Positions 1 through 5,214 of a stretch of DNA of 5,214 nucleotides are shown piece after piece; positions within the stretch are counted from its first letter, which is position 1; every line of letters begins with the position of its first letter. Made by a program: the position numbers and the translations under genes. The DNA is from Caldifarciminota bacterium (lineage in GTDB: Bacteria > Hydrothermota > Tepidihabitantia > Tepidihabitantales > JAOUPE01). The notes beneath the pieces were generated by a model. It was not told where the DNA came from. It searched no databases and was given only the letters and a program-made list of their open reading frames with translations. The stretch lies in the NCBI GenBank assembly GCA_029880025.1, contig JAOUPE010000130.1:1-5214 (forward strand), written 5' to 3'.

Positions 1-15
1 AAATTTAAAAACAAA

Positions 16-39
16 AGGGGCTGAATTGTTTCAGCCCCT
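16..39 (-). terminator. Rho-independent terminator of the secreted propeller gene
   Basis: A perfect 10-bp stem (AGGGGCTGAA at 16-25 against TTCAGCCCCT at 30-39) encloses a TTGT loop. Read leftward, the stem is followed by a T-rich run (the complement of 1-15, starting TTTTGTTTTT), the usual shape of an intrinsic terminator. It begins 18 nt past the stop codon of the leftward gene at 58-1830, so it is the natural end of that transcript. Seen directly in the sequence; activity is inferred. Confidence 0.9.
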
Positions 40-57
40 AATTAATGATTATTTTAC

Positions 58-1830
58 TTATCTGGTCAGAATTAATTTCTCGACCGCTTCTGAGTTATCA
101 ACCTTCAGTTTCATCAGGTAGATTCCTGCGCCTTGTTTTTTACCGGTATTGTCAGTTCCGTCCCAGCTAACTGAATAATTGCCATAAGGCAATCGCTGGC
201 TAACCAGACTTTTTACTTCTCTTCCTGCAATGTCGAATATTTTCAACTCGGCGTTGGATAGGGATGGTATTGAGTAGTTAATTATCAATTTATTTCGGAA
301 CGGATTCGGTTCACAGTTTAGGAGTCGAGTTATTTTTGGGTTATTTTCCTTTTCAGTTATGCCAATATTCAACCAGTTGGCATCAAAGTAGACGCCTTCT
401 GGTCCCCAGTAAGCGAAAACAACACCGCTGCCGGTTCCTGGGCTATGGGGCGAATAGACTAATTTTGGATTAGCGCCCTCGGTCGTTGTCGTCACTCTCT
501 GGTCAGACACTTTAACCGGGTCAGACCAGTTTGTCGGACTCGGGGCATTGACCCATCTCCAGTATATCACAGTCGAATCAGTTGTACCAGTTCCACCCAG
601 ATTATAGCAAGCGTTGACATAACTATTTGGGCTAACATAATAGTGTCTGATATCAGGATACCATTCATCTTGACTGGTCCAGCTTAAATGATTACCTCTA
701 TTCCATTGACCAGGATTACCTCCAGCTTGGTTATAACCATAATCAACATCCCAATCTCCAGTGTTATTGTAATTGTGAGTATATAAACCCCAAACGACTG
801 CTTCGGTATCCGGTTCCGTATTTGCCTGAGTTAGAACCGGATTCCAAACCGTATCATTCCCGTCGTAAATTCTATCATATCCTTCCCAATAAGCTGGATT
901 ACCATAGTTACGATTATGTTGGTAATCTATTGCAGTTCGGCTTACAGCGAATTGCCAGCAGCAATGGACCGAACCATCTGAACCATAAGCAATGCATGGG
1001 TCCCAGGCATTCCACCAGTCTACCGGAGTTTCCCAGGTTGCCCCCATGTCCAAGGACCTTGTGATATGACTAGTTAAACCAGTTCGGTGCTCATTGGCAT
1101 AGATGCAGTAAAGATAATACCAATCAACATAGTCGATAGAGACCGAGAAATCGTCGATGGTGTCGGGACCAACCGCAACTGGATAGAAGTTATGTCCAGA
1201 CAGGTCGGTTTTTATTCGGAAGCACCATAAATCACCGCCAGCCGTTCTTCTAATATAAAAGACATAAACATAGTTAGAATCACCACTGCCGACCACCACT
1301 TCAACTTTTCTAAAATCAGAACCATGGGTCATCCAGTAAACGTAGCTCCAATTAATACCATGGTCGGTTGAGCGGAAAACATGAATTGTCGATTCTGGTC
1401 TTAGCGCTACCGCACACCACATCGTGCCATTCGTATCGCCGGCAGCACCGAATGCCCAAATGTTACTCGAATCGATTTGAACATCATTACCCCAGAGAAA
1501 AGGTAGAGAACCAGAAAACCCTTGTTTGACAAACCCGGCTTGCCGATTACCTAATTCAGCCGGGCTTATTTCTCTTTTTGGTATCAGGTTCTCTCTAATT
1601 TTGCTCATCTGTCGGTCAATCATTTTTGCCGTCCGAATATCTCGCCTTGCCATTGCCGATTCAAAATCCTTTGCCATTGCCGAAAGTTCCGGTGTCGTGG
1701 GCAGATTTGTTCCAACATAACCATCTGGCTGATTTGAAATGACTCTACCGGTTAATGGTGTAATATCAACCTTTTCGGCATTTAGTAATCCAAAACTTAG
1801 AATTATTAATGTTAGGATTAAATATTTCAT
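58..1830 (-). CDS. Secreted Asp-box beta-propeller protein with C-terminal FlgD-like/T9SS-type sorting domain
   Basis: 590 residues. Residues 1-18 (MKYLILTLIILSFGLLNA) form a typical signal peptide with likely cleavage after Ala18. Residues 45-85 are charged and probably helical, with SAMA repeated 8 residues apart. From about 100 to 490 the chain is beta-rich and unusually rich in tryptophan (25 in the whole protein). It contains two clear Asp-boxes of the S-x-D-x-G-x-x-W type, STDHGINW (154-161) and SLDMGATW (259-266), plus a degenerate one near 434 (TNWSDPV); this suggests a sialidase/BNR-like beta-propeller. No sialidase catalytic set is recognisable, so an enzymatic role is not claimed. 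Residues 500-590 carry PNPF, KIFDIAGREV, SWDGTDNTG and GAGIY and end in KLILTR, the pattern of FlgD-Ig-like type A sorting domains used for type IX secretion and surface attachment. The product is therefore probably extracellular or surface-bound, with unknown ligand. ATG at 1830 is preferred over TTG at 1833 because AGGAG then lies 5 nt upstream. Confidence 0.88.
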   Translation of the reverse strand: MKYLILTLIILSFGLLNAEKVDITPLTGRVISNQPDGYVGTNLPTTPELSAMAKDFESAMARRDIRTAKMIDRQMSKIRENLIPKREISPAELGNRQAGFVKQGFSGSLPFLWGNDVQIDSSNIWAFGAAGDTNGTMWCAVALRPESTIHVFRSTDHGINWSYVYWMTHGSDFRKVEVVVGSGDSNYVYVFYIRRTAGGDLWCFRIKTDLSGHNFYPVAVGPDTIDDFSVSIDYVDWYYLYCIYANEHRTGLTSHITRSLDMGATWETPVDWWNAWDPCIAYGSDGSVHCCWQFAVSRTAIDYQHNRNYGNPAYWEGYDRIYDGNDTVWNPVLTQANTEPDTEAVVWGLYTHNYNNTGDWDVDYGYNQAGGNPGQWNRGNHLSWTSQDEWYPDIRHYYVSPNSYVNACYNLGGTGTTDSTVIYWRWVNAPSPTNWSDPVKVSDQRVTTTTEGANPKLVYSPHSPGTGSGVVFAYWGPEGVYFDANWLNIGITEKENNPKITRLLNCEPNPFRNKLIINYSIPSLSNAELKIFDIAGREVKSLVSQRLPYGNYSVSWDGTDNTGKKQGAGIYLMKLKVDNSEAVEKLILTR

Positions 1831-1835
1831 CAATA

Positions 1836-1842
1836 CTCCTTT
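1836..1842 (-). promoter_or_regulatory. Ribosome binding site that decides the start of the secreted propeller gene
   Basis: Read leftward, AAAGGAG occupies 1842-1836 and is followed by TATTG and then ATG (1830-1828). The spacing of 5 nt suits ATG at 1830. Starting one codon earlier at TTG (1833) would leave only 2 nt, so the TTG start is unlikely. Confidence 0.8.
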
Positions 1843-1918
1843 CTTTTATCTTTCCTTATCTTTTGTAATTGCTTATCCTCCTTTCTACACCGAATTTTGG
1901 ATACCGGTCAGGTAAATT

Positions 1919-1946
1919 ATTATAGCAAAAATTAGAGTTTTGTAAA
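1919..1946 (-). promoter_or_regulatory. Leftward sigma70-type promoter with extended -10 for the secreted propeller gene
   Basis: On the minus strand TTTACA (1946-1941; 5 of 6 matches to TTGACA) is followed after 16 bp by TATAAT (1924-1919), a perfect -10 box. TG-C directly before it makes TGCTATAAT, an extended -10. Transcription would start near 1912, giving a leader of about 80 nt before ATG at 1830. This is the best promoter match I see in the window. Confidence 0.75.
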
Positions 1947-1971
1947 TTGTTTCATTTCATTCAATCCTAAA

Positions 1972-1991
1972 CAACCATAAAATTATGGTTG
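1972..1991. promoter_or_regulatory. Palindrome in the divergent intergenic region, candidate operator
   Basis: CAACCATAA (1972-1980) and TTATGGTTG (1983-1991) are perfect 9-bp inverted repeats separated by AA. The right arm overlaps a TTGACA-like -35 element at 1989-1994 of the rightward gene, and the palindrome lies 25 bp upstream of the leftward -35 box (1941-1946). The symmetry and position suit binding by a dimeric regulator able to affect one or both divergent genes. A short RNA hairpin is also possible, but there is no T-tract on either side, so it is not a terminator. The regulator is unknown. Confidence 0.45.
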
Positions 1992-2019
1992 ACATTTCCG
2001 TGATAATTCTTATTGTAAT
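1989..2019 (+). promoter_or_regulatory. Possible rightward promoter of the outer-membrane barrel gene
   Basis: TTGACA at 1989-1994 is a perfect -35 match. The -10 is less clear: TATTGT (2011-2016, 16-bp spacer, 4 of 6 matches) or TGTAAT (2014-2019, 19-bp spacer, 5 of 6). Neither is ideal, which would suit a promoter that needs an activator or is moderate in strength. The leader would be about 115-120 nt long. The surrounding DNA is AT-rich, so chance matches are likely. Confidence 0.4.
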
Positions 2020-2054
2020 GTATAGTTTTTTATAAGGTTAATGGCTCGGCAGGT

Positions 2055-2109
2055 TTAAGGTTCAAGTCCTTAACTTCGCTTAAGAAAGGAGGTAGGTTTA
2101 AAAATAACC
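2055..2109 (+). promoter_or_regulatory. Potentially structured 5' leader of the barrel gene, with an extra Shine-Dalgarno-like site
   Basis: TTAAGG (2055-2060) pairs with CCTTAA (2068-2073) around a 7-nt loop TTCAAGT. The same right arm, CTTAA (2069-2073), can instead pair with TTAAG (2080-2084) around CTTCGC, so the two hairpins exclude each other. Immediately after comes AAAGGAGG (2085-2092), a strong Shine-Dalgarno-like sequence with no suitably spaced start codon, then a small hairpin GGTT/AACC (2095-2098, 2106-2109). The true ribosome binding site AAGGAGG (2131-2137) follows, 4 nt before ATG at 2142. A role in translational control is inferred; the stems are short and AT-rich. It does not match a riboswitch class that I recognise. 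Confidence 0.3.
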
Positions 2110-2141
2110 GATGCAAAAATTTTATTCCAAAAGGAGGATAG

Positions 2142-2657
2142 ATGAAGAAATTATTACCATTATTTTTAATTTTCGCTTTATCAACCGTGTTCGCGGTTGA
2201 TATGAGTGGAAAGTTAGGAATGGGAATAGGTTGGACTGTAGGTTCATCAGGAATTCCTGATGCTGCGATAACTAAATTCGCTTTGGGAGAAAAACTTGTT
2301 TTAGAACCAGCCCTCCTTTTTTCTTTTACCTCTATGTCCAACGATGAGAGTGAGAGCAACTATGAATTTAATCTTAATTTGCTATTAGCCTATGCCTTGA
2401 TGGCTCATGAGAAGACTAACTTCTATGCTAAGGCAGGTATCAGCTTTGGTATGGAAAAAGAACCCAAAATGACGAGTTTTGGTATTCCGCTTGGTCTTGG
2501 TTTAGAATACTTTGTCAGCGACCATTTTGCGGTCGACCTGAATCATGTAATGGGTTTTAATTACACGATGTATGATTACGACGAAATCGAACAGAAAACG
2601 ATGAGGTTCAACATAACTACTCATCAACTAACTGCCGGGCTCGTCTGGTATTACTAA
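2142..2657 (+). CDS. Small outer-membrane beta-barrel protein
   Basis: 171 residues. A signal peptide covers residues 1-18 (MKKLLPLFLIFALSTVFA), with a V-F-A signal peptidase I site before Val19. The mature part, about 153 residues, is made of alternating polar/hydrophobic beta-strands rich in Gly and aromatics (for example around 21-33, 74-86, 92-103, 112-124, 129-143 and 160-171), separated by short turns and acidic loops (67-72, 144-151). The chain ends in HQLTAGLVWYY, with the C-terminal aromatic residue typical of the beta-signal read by the BAM complex. Length and pattern suit an eight-stranded barrel of the OmpX/OmpA-transmembrane size class. No periplasmic peptidoglycan-binding domain is attached. 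It may be structural, adhesive or a small channel; its exact function is unknown. AAGGAGG at 2131-2137 supports ATG at 2142. It is divergent from the secreted propeller gene and convergent with the P-loop gene. Confidence 0.85.
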   Translation: MKKLLPLFLIFALSTVFAVDMSGKLGMGIGWTVGSSGIPDAAITKFALGEKLVLEPALLFSFTSMSNDESESNYEFNLNLLLAYALMAHEKTNFYAKAGISFGMEKEPKMTSFGIPLGLGLEYFVSDHFAVDLNHVMGFNYTMYDYDEIEQKTMRFNITTHQLTAGLVWYY

Positions 2658-2668
2658 TCGATAATAAA

Positions 2669-2698
2669 AAAATGCCCGCCCTTTAGGGCGGGCATTTT
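2669..2698. terminator. Bidirectional rho-independent terminator between convergent genes
   Basis: A perfect 13-bp stem, AAAATGCCCGCCC (2669-2681) and GGGCGGGCATTTT (2686-2698), encloses a TTTA loop. It is flanked by A-rich sequence on the left and T-rich sequence on the right (ATTTTT after the stem), so a U-tract follows the hairpin in both directions. It lies 11 nt after the barrel gene's stop and 65 nt past the stop of the convergent P-loop gene, and can serve both transcripts. Confidence 0.93.
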
Positions 2699-2763
2699 AT
2701 TTTTACCGTAAAAGATTTTAGTCAAAATAATATTCGACAATTAGCTTAGAGTCTCAAGAGGTG

Positions 2764-4098
2764 CTAAGTTTTTTTGTTCAAAAATTCAGTAACCACATCT
2801 TCGATATCGGGTCGTGATATCTCTTTTAACCGGTATTCGACATTAACCATTGGTTTGTTTACTTTAAGAATCCTGGTTAGGTTAACCGGGGTAGCGGCAA
2901 TCACCAAATCGGCTGAAGCCTGATTTATTGTCTCTTCAAGTTCCTTTATCTGTTCTGTACCATACCCCAACGCCGGCAAAACCCGTTTCAGATGTGGATA
3001 CTGTTCATAAGCATCCAGAATCGAACCAACCGCAAAAGGCATCGGTTCAATAATCTCCTGGGCACCAAACCTTTGTGCGGCAACGGTACCCGCGCCAAAT
3101 TTCATCTCACCATGGGTAAGAGTTGGTCCATCTTCAACGATTAATACCCTTTTGCCACGAATTGAAGTTTCGTCGGAAAGCGAAAGGGCAGAATGAGCTT
3201 CAATCACTATTGTCGTAGGATTATATTTTTGAATGTTGTTTTTTACAATTGCAACGCTCTCAGAGGTTGCCGAATCCATTTTATTTATCACTAATACATT
3301 AGCACATCGAAACAGAGCCGAACCAGGATGGTAACTCGTTTCATGCCCAGCCCGTAACGGGTCACAAACCACGATCAATAAATCTGCTTTGTAGAATGGA
3401 AAGTCATTATTACCACCATCCCAAACAACAATTTCAAAATCCTTTTCTGCCTCATTTAATATCTTACCATAGTCAACTCCGGCAAATACTGTAGTTCCTC
3501 GCATGATATGAGGCTCATATTCTTCGCGTTCCTCAATCGTACATTGATACTTATCCAAATCCTCGAGTTTTCTAAATCGTTGCACCTCTTGTTTAAACAA
3601 ATCACCATAAGGCATCGGATGACGCACTACGCAAAAGGTCTTTTTCTTTTCCTTTAAAACTTCGCATACTCTTCTTGTTGTTTGACTCTTACCAGCACCG
3701 GTTCTAACCGCACAGACCGCGATAATCGGTCGTTTTGACTTAATCTGGGTTGAACGCGGTCCCATCAACCAGAAATCAGCACCAGCCGCTAATACACTTG
3801 AACCACGGTCCATTACATAATCGAAAGAAACATCTGAATAAGAAAATACTGCAAGATGAACGCGATTTTTCTTAATCAGGTCACCAATTTCAGTTTCTGG
3901 ATAGATTGGAATGCCTTCTGGATAAAGCTTGCCAGCGAGTTCTTTTGGATAGGCACGATTAGCAATATTGGGAATCTGAGCAGAAGCGGTAAAAGCAACC
4001 ACTTCATAATCTTCATTGTCTCGAAAAAAAGTGTTGAAATTGTGAAAATCTCTACCAGCGGCTCCCATTATTATAACTTTTCTTCGTTTCGGATTCAT
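2764..4098 (-). CDS. COG2403-type P-loop NTPase (family often labelled cyclic 2,3-diphosphoglycerate synthetase)
   Basis: 444 residues, cytoplasmic, with no signal peptide or membrane segment. The N-terminal part (about 5-120) looks Rossmann-like and opens with the family signature KVIIMGAAGRDFHNFN (7-22). A P-loop domain follows: AVRTGAGKSQTT (130-141) is a relaxed Walker A in which the usual first Gly/Ala is Val131, with Lys137 and Ser138 as nucleotide-binding residues. IVVWDGGNNDFPF (223-235) fills the Walker B position, and NKMD (272-275) resembles the guanine-specificity motif of GTPases. EDGPTLTHGEM (322-332) and GAGTVAAQRFGA (335-346) are conserved-looking family blocks. Related proteins are annotated as predicted GTPase or as cyclic 2,3-diphosphoglycerate synthetase, an ATP-dependent archaeal osmolyte enzyme; in a bacterium that reaction is unproven, so I do not assign it. 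The start is supported by GAGGTGA (4106-4100) one base before ATG. The gene lies downstream of rocA on the same strand, separated by 179 bp. Confidence 0.85.
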   Translation of the reverse strand: MNPKRRKVIIMGAAGRDFHNFNTFFRDNEDYEVVAFTASAQIPNIANRAYPKELAGKLYPEGIPIYPETEIGDLIKKNRVHLAVFSYSDVSFDYVMDRGSSVLAAGADFWLMGPRSTQIKSKRPIIAVCAVRTGAGKSQTTRRVCEVLKEKKKTFCVVRHPMPYGDLFKQEVQRFRKLEDLDKYQCTIEEREEYEPHIMRGTTVFAGVDYGKILNEAEKDFEIVVWDGGNNDFPFYKADLLIVVCDPLRAGHETSYHPGSALFRCANVLVINKMDSATSESVAIVKNNIQKYNPTTIVIEAHSALSLSDETSIRGKRVLIVEDGPTLTHGEMKFGAGTVAAQRFGAQEIIEPMPFAVGSILDAYEQYPHLKRVLPALGYGTEQIKELEETINQASADLVIAATPVNLTRILKVNKPMVNVEYRLKEISRPDIEDVVTEFLNKKT

Positions 4099-4120
4099 TT
4101 CACCTCACAATTCTATTAAT

Positions 4121-4271
4121 AACCACGAGATTAACACAAGATTATCACGAGATAAAACCCAAAGAGCAATTAACCACTAAAATACACAGGGAATAAGTTC
4201 AGCGATTTCAGTGCCTTTGGTGGTTGTTTTTTTATTCTTTATCTTGTGTAAATCTGTGAAATCTTGTGGTT
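4121..4271. repeat. Nested imperfect inverted-repeat element between rocA and the P-loop gene
   Basis: The outer arms are 4121-4156 (starting AACCACGAGATT) and 4238-4271 (ending AATCTTGTGGTT), imperfect reverse complements over about 35 nt. Inside them AACCACTAAA (4172-4181) faces TTTGGTGGTT (4216-4225), matching at 9 of 10 positions. Every arm therefore begins with AACCAC. The left outer arm is itself three tandem units: CACGAGATTAA, CACAAGATTAT and CACGAGATAAA, an 11-nt period. The right arm shows the same design with units of 10, 10 and 11 nt. The element fills nearly the whole 179-bp gap and codes for nothing convincing. It resembles AACCAC...GTGGTT intergenic repeats that I recall from many environmental genomes. 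It may fold in RNA and affect transcription between the two genes. No flanking target-site duplication is evident. Confidence 0.7.
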
Positions 4272-4277
4272 TCATAT

Positions 4278-5214
4278 TTATAACTTCTCCGACAGCGATT
4301 TTGCCTGAAGAAAGAGCAGGAGATAATCTCTGCCGCCAGCTTTCGAATCAGTACCCGACATATTGAAACCACCGAATGGATGAACATCAACCAAAGCACC
4401 AGTGCATTTGCGATTGAAATAGAGGTTGCCAACATGAAATAGTTTCTTTGCCTTATCAATCTTTTCTCGATTCTTGGAATATACCGCACCGGTCAGTCCA
4501 TATTCAGTATTGTTAGCAATCACTAATGCATCATCATAATCCTTAGCTTTAATCACTGCCAGAACCGGTCCAAATATCTCTTCCTGGGCAATCTTAGCAT
4601 TGCGGTCAACATCAGCAATAATCGTCGGCTGGATAAAATAACCATTACCCGATGCTCGATTGCCACCACATAACAACTTGCCTTCTTTTTTACCAATCTC
4701 GATATATTCCAGGATACTCTCCATCGCTTTTTCATTAATCACCGGACCCATATAATTATTATTATCTTTAGTTGGTCCGACTTTTATTACTTTTGCCTTT
4801 TCAGTAATCATTGGCAAAAATGAATCGTAGACCTTAGCATCGAGTATTAGTCTTGAGCAGGCTGAGCATTTCTGTCCCTGGAAACCAAAAGCAGAGGCAA
4901 TTACACCAGTTGCTGCATCGGCTAAATCTGCTTCGCTATCCACAACAATCGAATCCTTACCGCCCATCTCAGCAACTACTCTTTTTATCCAGATTTGACC
5001 CGGCTGAGTTTTAGCCGCAAGTTCCACAATTCCTAAACCAACTGCTTTGGAACCGGTAAACGAAATGAATCTGGTTTTGGGATGTCCAACCAGATAATTA
5101 CCTACTCCACCGCCTGGTCCAGTTACAAAATTGACCACACCCGGTGGCATTCCAGCTTGCTCCAAAATTTCCATAAACTTATAAGCGATTGCTGGTGAAT
5201 CACTTGATGGTTTA
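4278..5214 (-). CDS. rocA: 1-pyrroline-5-carboxylate dehydrogenase (RocA type), C-terminal part, 5' end outside window
   Basis: An NAD-dependent aldehyde dehydrogenase that oxidises glutamate-gamma-semialdehyde to glutamate in proline and arginine catabolism, in the cytoplasm. The reading frame stays open to the right edge: 13 codons (KPSSDSPAIAYKF) precede the Met at 5174, and they match the conserved segment before the NAD-binding region. That Met is therefore internal, and about 200 N-terminal residues of a usual length near 515 are missing. Numbered from that Met, visible motifs are FTGSKAVG (39-46, NAD binding), the base in VAEMGGKDS (Glu69), the nucleophile in GFQGQKCSACSR (Cys103, codon 4868-4866), EEIFGPV, NNTEYGLTGAV and, near the end, LYFNRKCTGA and HPFGGFNMSGTDSKAGG. 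These are closely similar to Bacillus RocA as I remember it, and the catalytic pair is intact. The stop (TAA, 4280-4278) is 6 nt from the inverted-repeat element. Related PutA C-terminal domains are larger fusions; nothing here indicates such a fusion. Confidence 0.95.
   Translation of the reverse strand, partial: KPSSDSPAIAYKFMEILEQAGMPPGVVNFVTGPGGGVGNYLVGHPKTRFISFTGSKAVGLGIVELAAKTQPGQIWIKRVVAEMGGKDSIVVDSEADLADAATGVIASAFGFQGQKCSACSRLILDAKVYDSFLPMITEKAKVIKVGPTKDNNNYMGPVINEKAMESILEYIEIGKKEGKLLCGGNRASGNGYFIQPTIIADVDRNAKIAQEEIFGPVLAVIKAKDYDDALVIANNTEYGLTGAVYSKNREKIDKAKKLFHVGNLYFNRKCTGALVDVHPFGGFNMSGTDSKAGGRDYLLLFLQAKSLSEKL

Noticed and set aside
822..1064. Rightward open frame of 80 codons inside the secreted propeller gene, and a similar one at 1526-1720.
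   Set aside because: Both are antisense to a well-supported coding region and have no ribosome binding site or recognisable product.
2041..2080. tRNA T-arm-like sequence: 5-bp TAAGG/CCTTA stem with loop TTCAAGT (2056-2072), preceded by a weak D-arm-like GGCTCGGCAGGT.
   Set aside because: There is no anticodon arm between the D-like and T-like parts. The acceptor-like ACTTCGC has no complementary 5' strand at the right distance, so it is not a tRNA gene; the stem is described as part of the leader instead.
2030..2359. Leftward open frame of 109 codons opposite the barrel gene.
   Set aside because: It lies antisense to a clear signal-peptide-bearing barrel gene and its leader. Its sequence has no domain-like pattern.
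2745..2758. Imperfect palindrome CTTAGAGTCTCAAG near the end of the P-loop gene.
   Set aside because: It is short, has mismatches and no T-tract; the strong hairpin at 2669-2698 already accounts for termination.
3856..4119. Rightward open frame of 87 codons opposite the start of the P-loop gene.
   Set aside because: It is antisense to the strongly conserved N-terminal motif region of the P-loop protein and ends in AT-rich intergenic DNA; a shadow of the real gene.
4141..4175. Possible leftward promoter for the P-loop gene (GATAAT with a TTGCTC -35 at 17 bp).
   Set aside because: The -35 matches only 3 of 6 and both boxes fall in the AT-rich repeat element, so it is not better than chance.
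4232..4489. Leftward open frame of 85 codons across the end of rocA.
   Set aside because: It overlaps rocA in another frame and runs into the inverted-repeat element. It shows no recognisable protein features; rocA explains this DNA.
1..5214. CRISPR array, insertion sequence, toxin-antitoxin pair or defence system.
   Set aside because: No regularly spaced direct repeats of CRISPR type, no transposase, integrase or nuclease gene, and no small gene pairs are visible on either strand.

Overview
The window looks like a chromosomal segment of a Gram-negative bacterium. It encodes a small outer-membrane beta-barrel protein and a large secreted protein with a C-terminal FlgD-like/type IX-type sorting domain. 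It also encodes a COG2403-type P-loop protein (a family often labelled cyclic 2,3-diphosphoglycerate synthetase) and a RocA-type 1-pyrroline-5-carboxylate dehydrogenase. The AT-rich base composition, T-rich intergenic DNA and strong AGGAGG-type ribosome binding sites, together with the secreted propeller plus sorting domain, fit an FCB-like or candidate-phylum bacterium (for example the WOR-3/Stahlbacteria type). That placement is inference from gene content only; no rRNA or other taxonomic marker is present.

Layout: 16-39 is a rho-independent terminator for the leftward gene at 58-1830, which encodes a 590-residue secreted Asp-box beta-propeller with a sorting domain. Positions 1831-2141 are a divergent regulatory region. 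It holds a good leftward extended -10 promoter, a 20-bp palindrome that overlaps a rightward -35-like element, and a long, potentially structured leader with two Shine-Dalgarno-like sequences. The rightward gene at 2142-2657 encodes a 171-residue outer-membrane barrel. It ends at a perfect 13-bp hairpin (2669-2698) that can stop transcription from both sides. The leftward gene at 2764-4098 encodes the P-loop protein. Between it and the next gene, 4121-4271 is an imperfect, nested inverted-repeat element whose arms are built of units of about 11 nt. The leftward gene at 4278-5214 is the C-terminal part of rocA and runs off the right edge.

Working together: the two exported proteins are divergently transcribed from a shared 311-bp region and may be co-controlled at the cell envelope. 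The right half holds two cytoplasmic proteins on one strand: RocA converts glutamate semialdehyde to glutamate in proline/arginine catabolism, and the P-loop protein has no assured substrate. The 179-bp repeat-containing gap makes tight co-transcription uncertain. I see no clear novel multi-gene system. The least explained items are the nested repeat at 4121-4271, the palindrome and leader in the divergent region, and the function of the P-loop protein.
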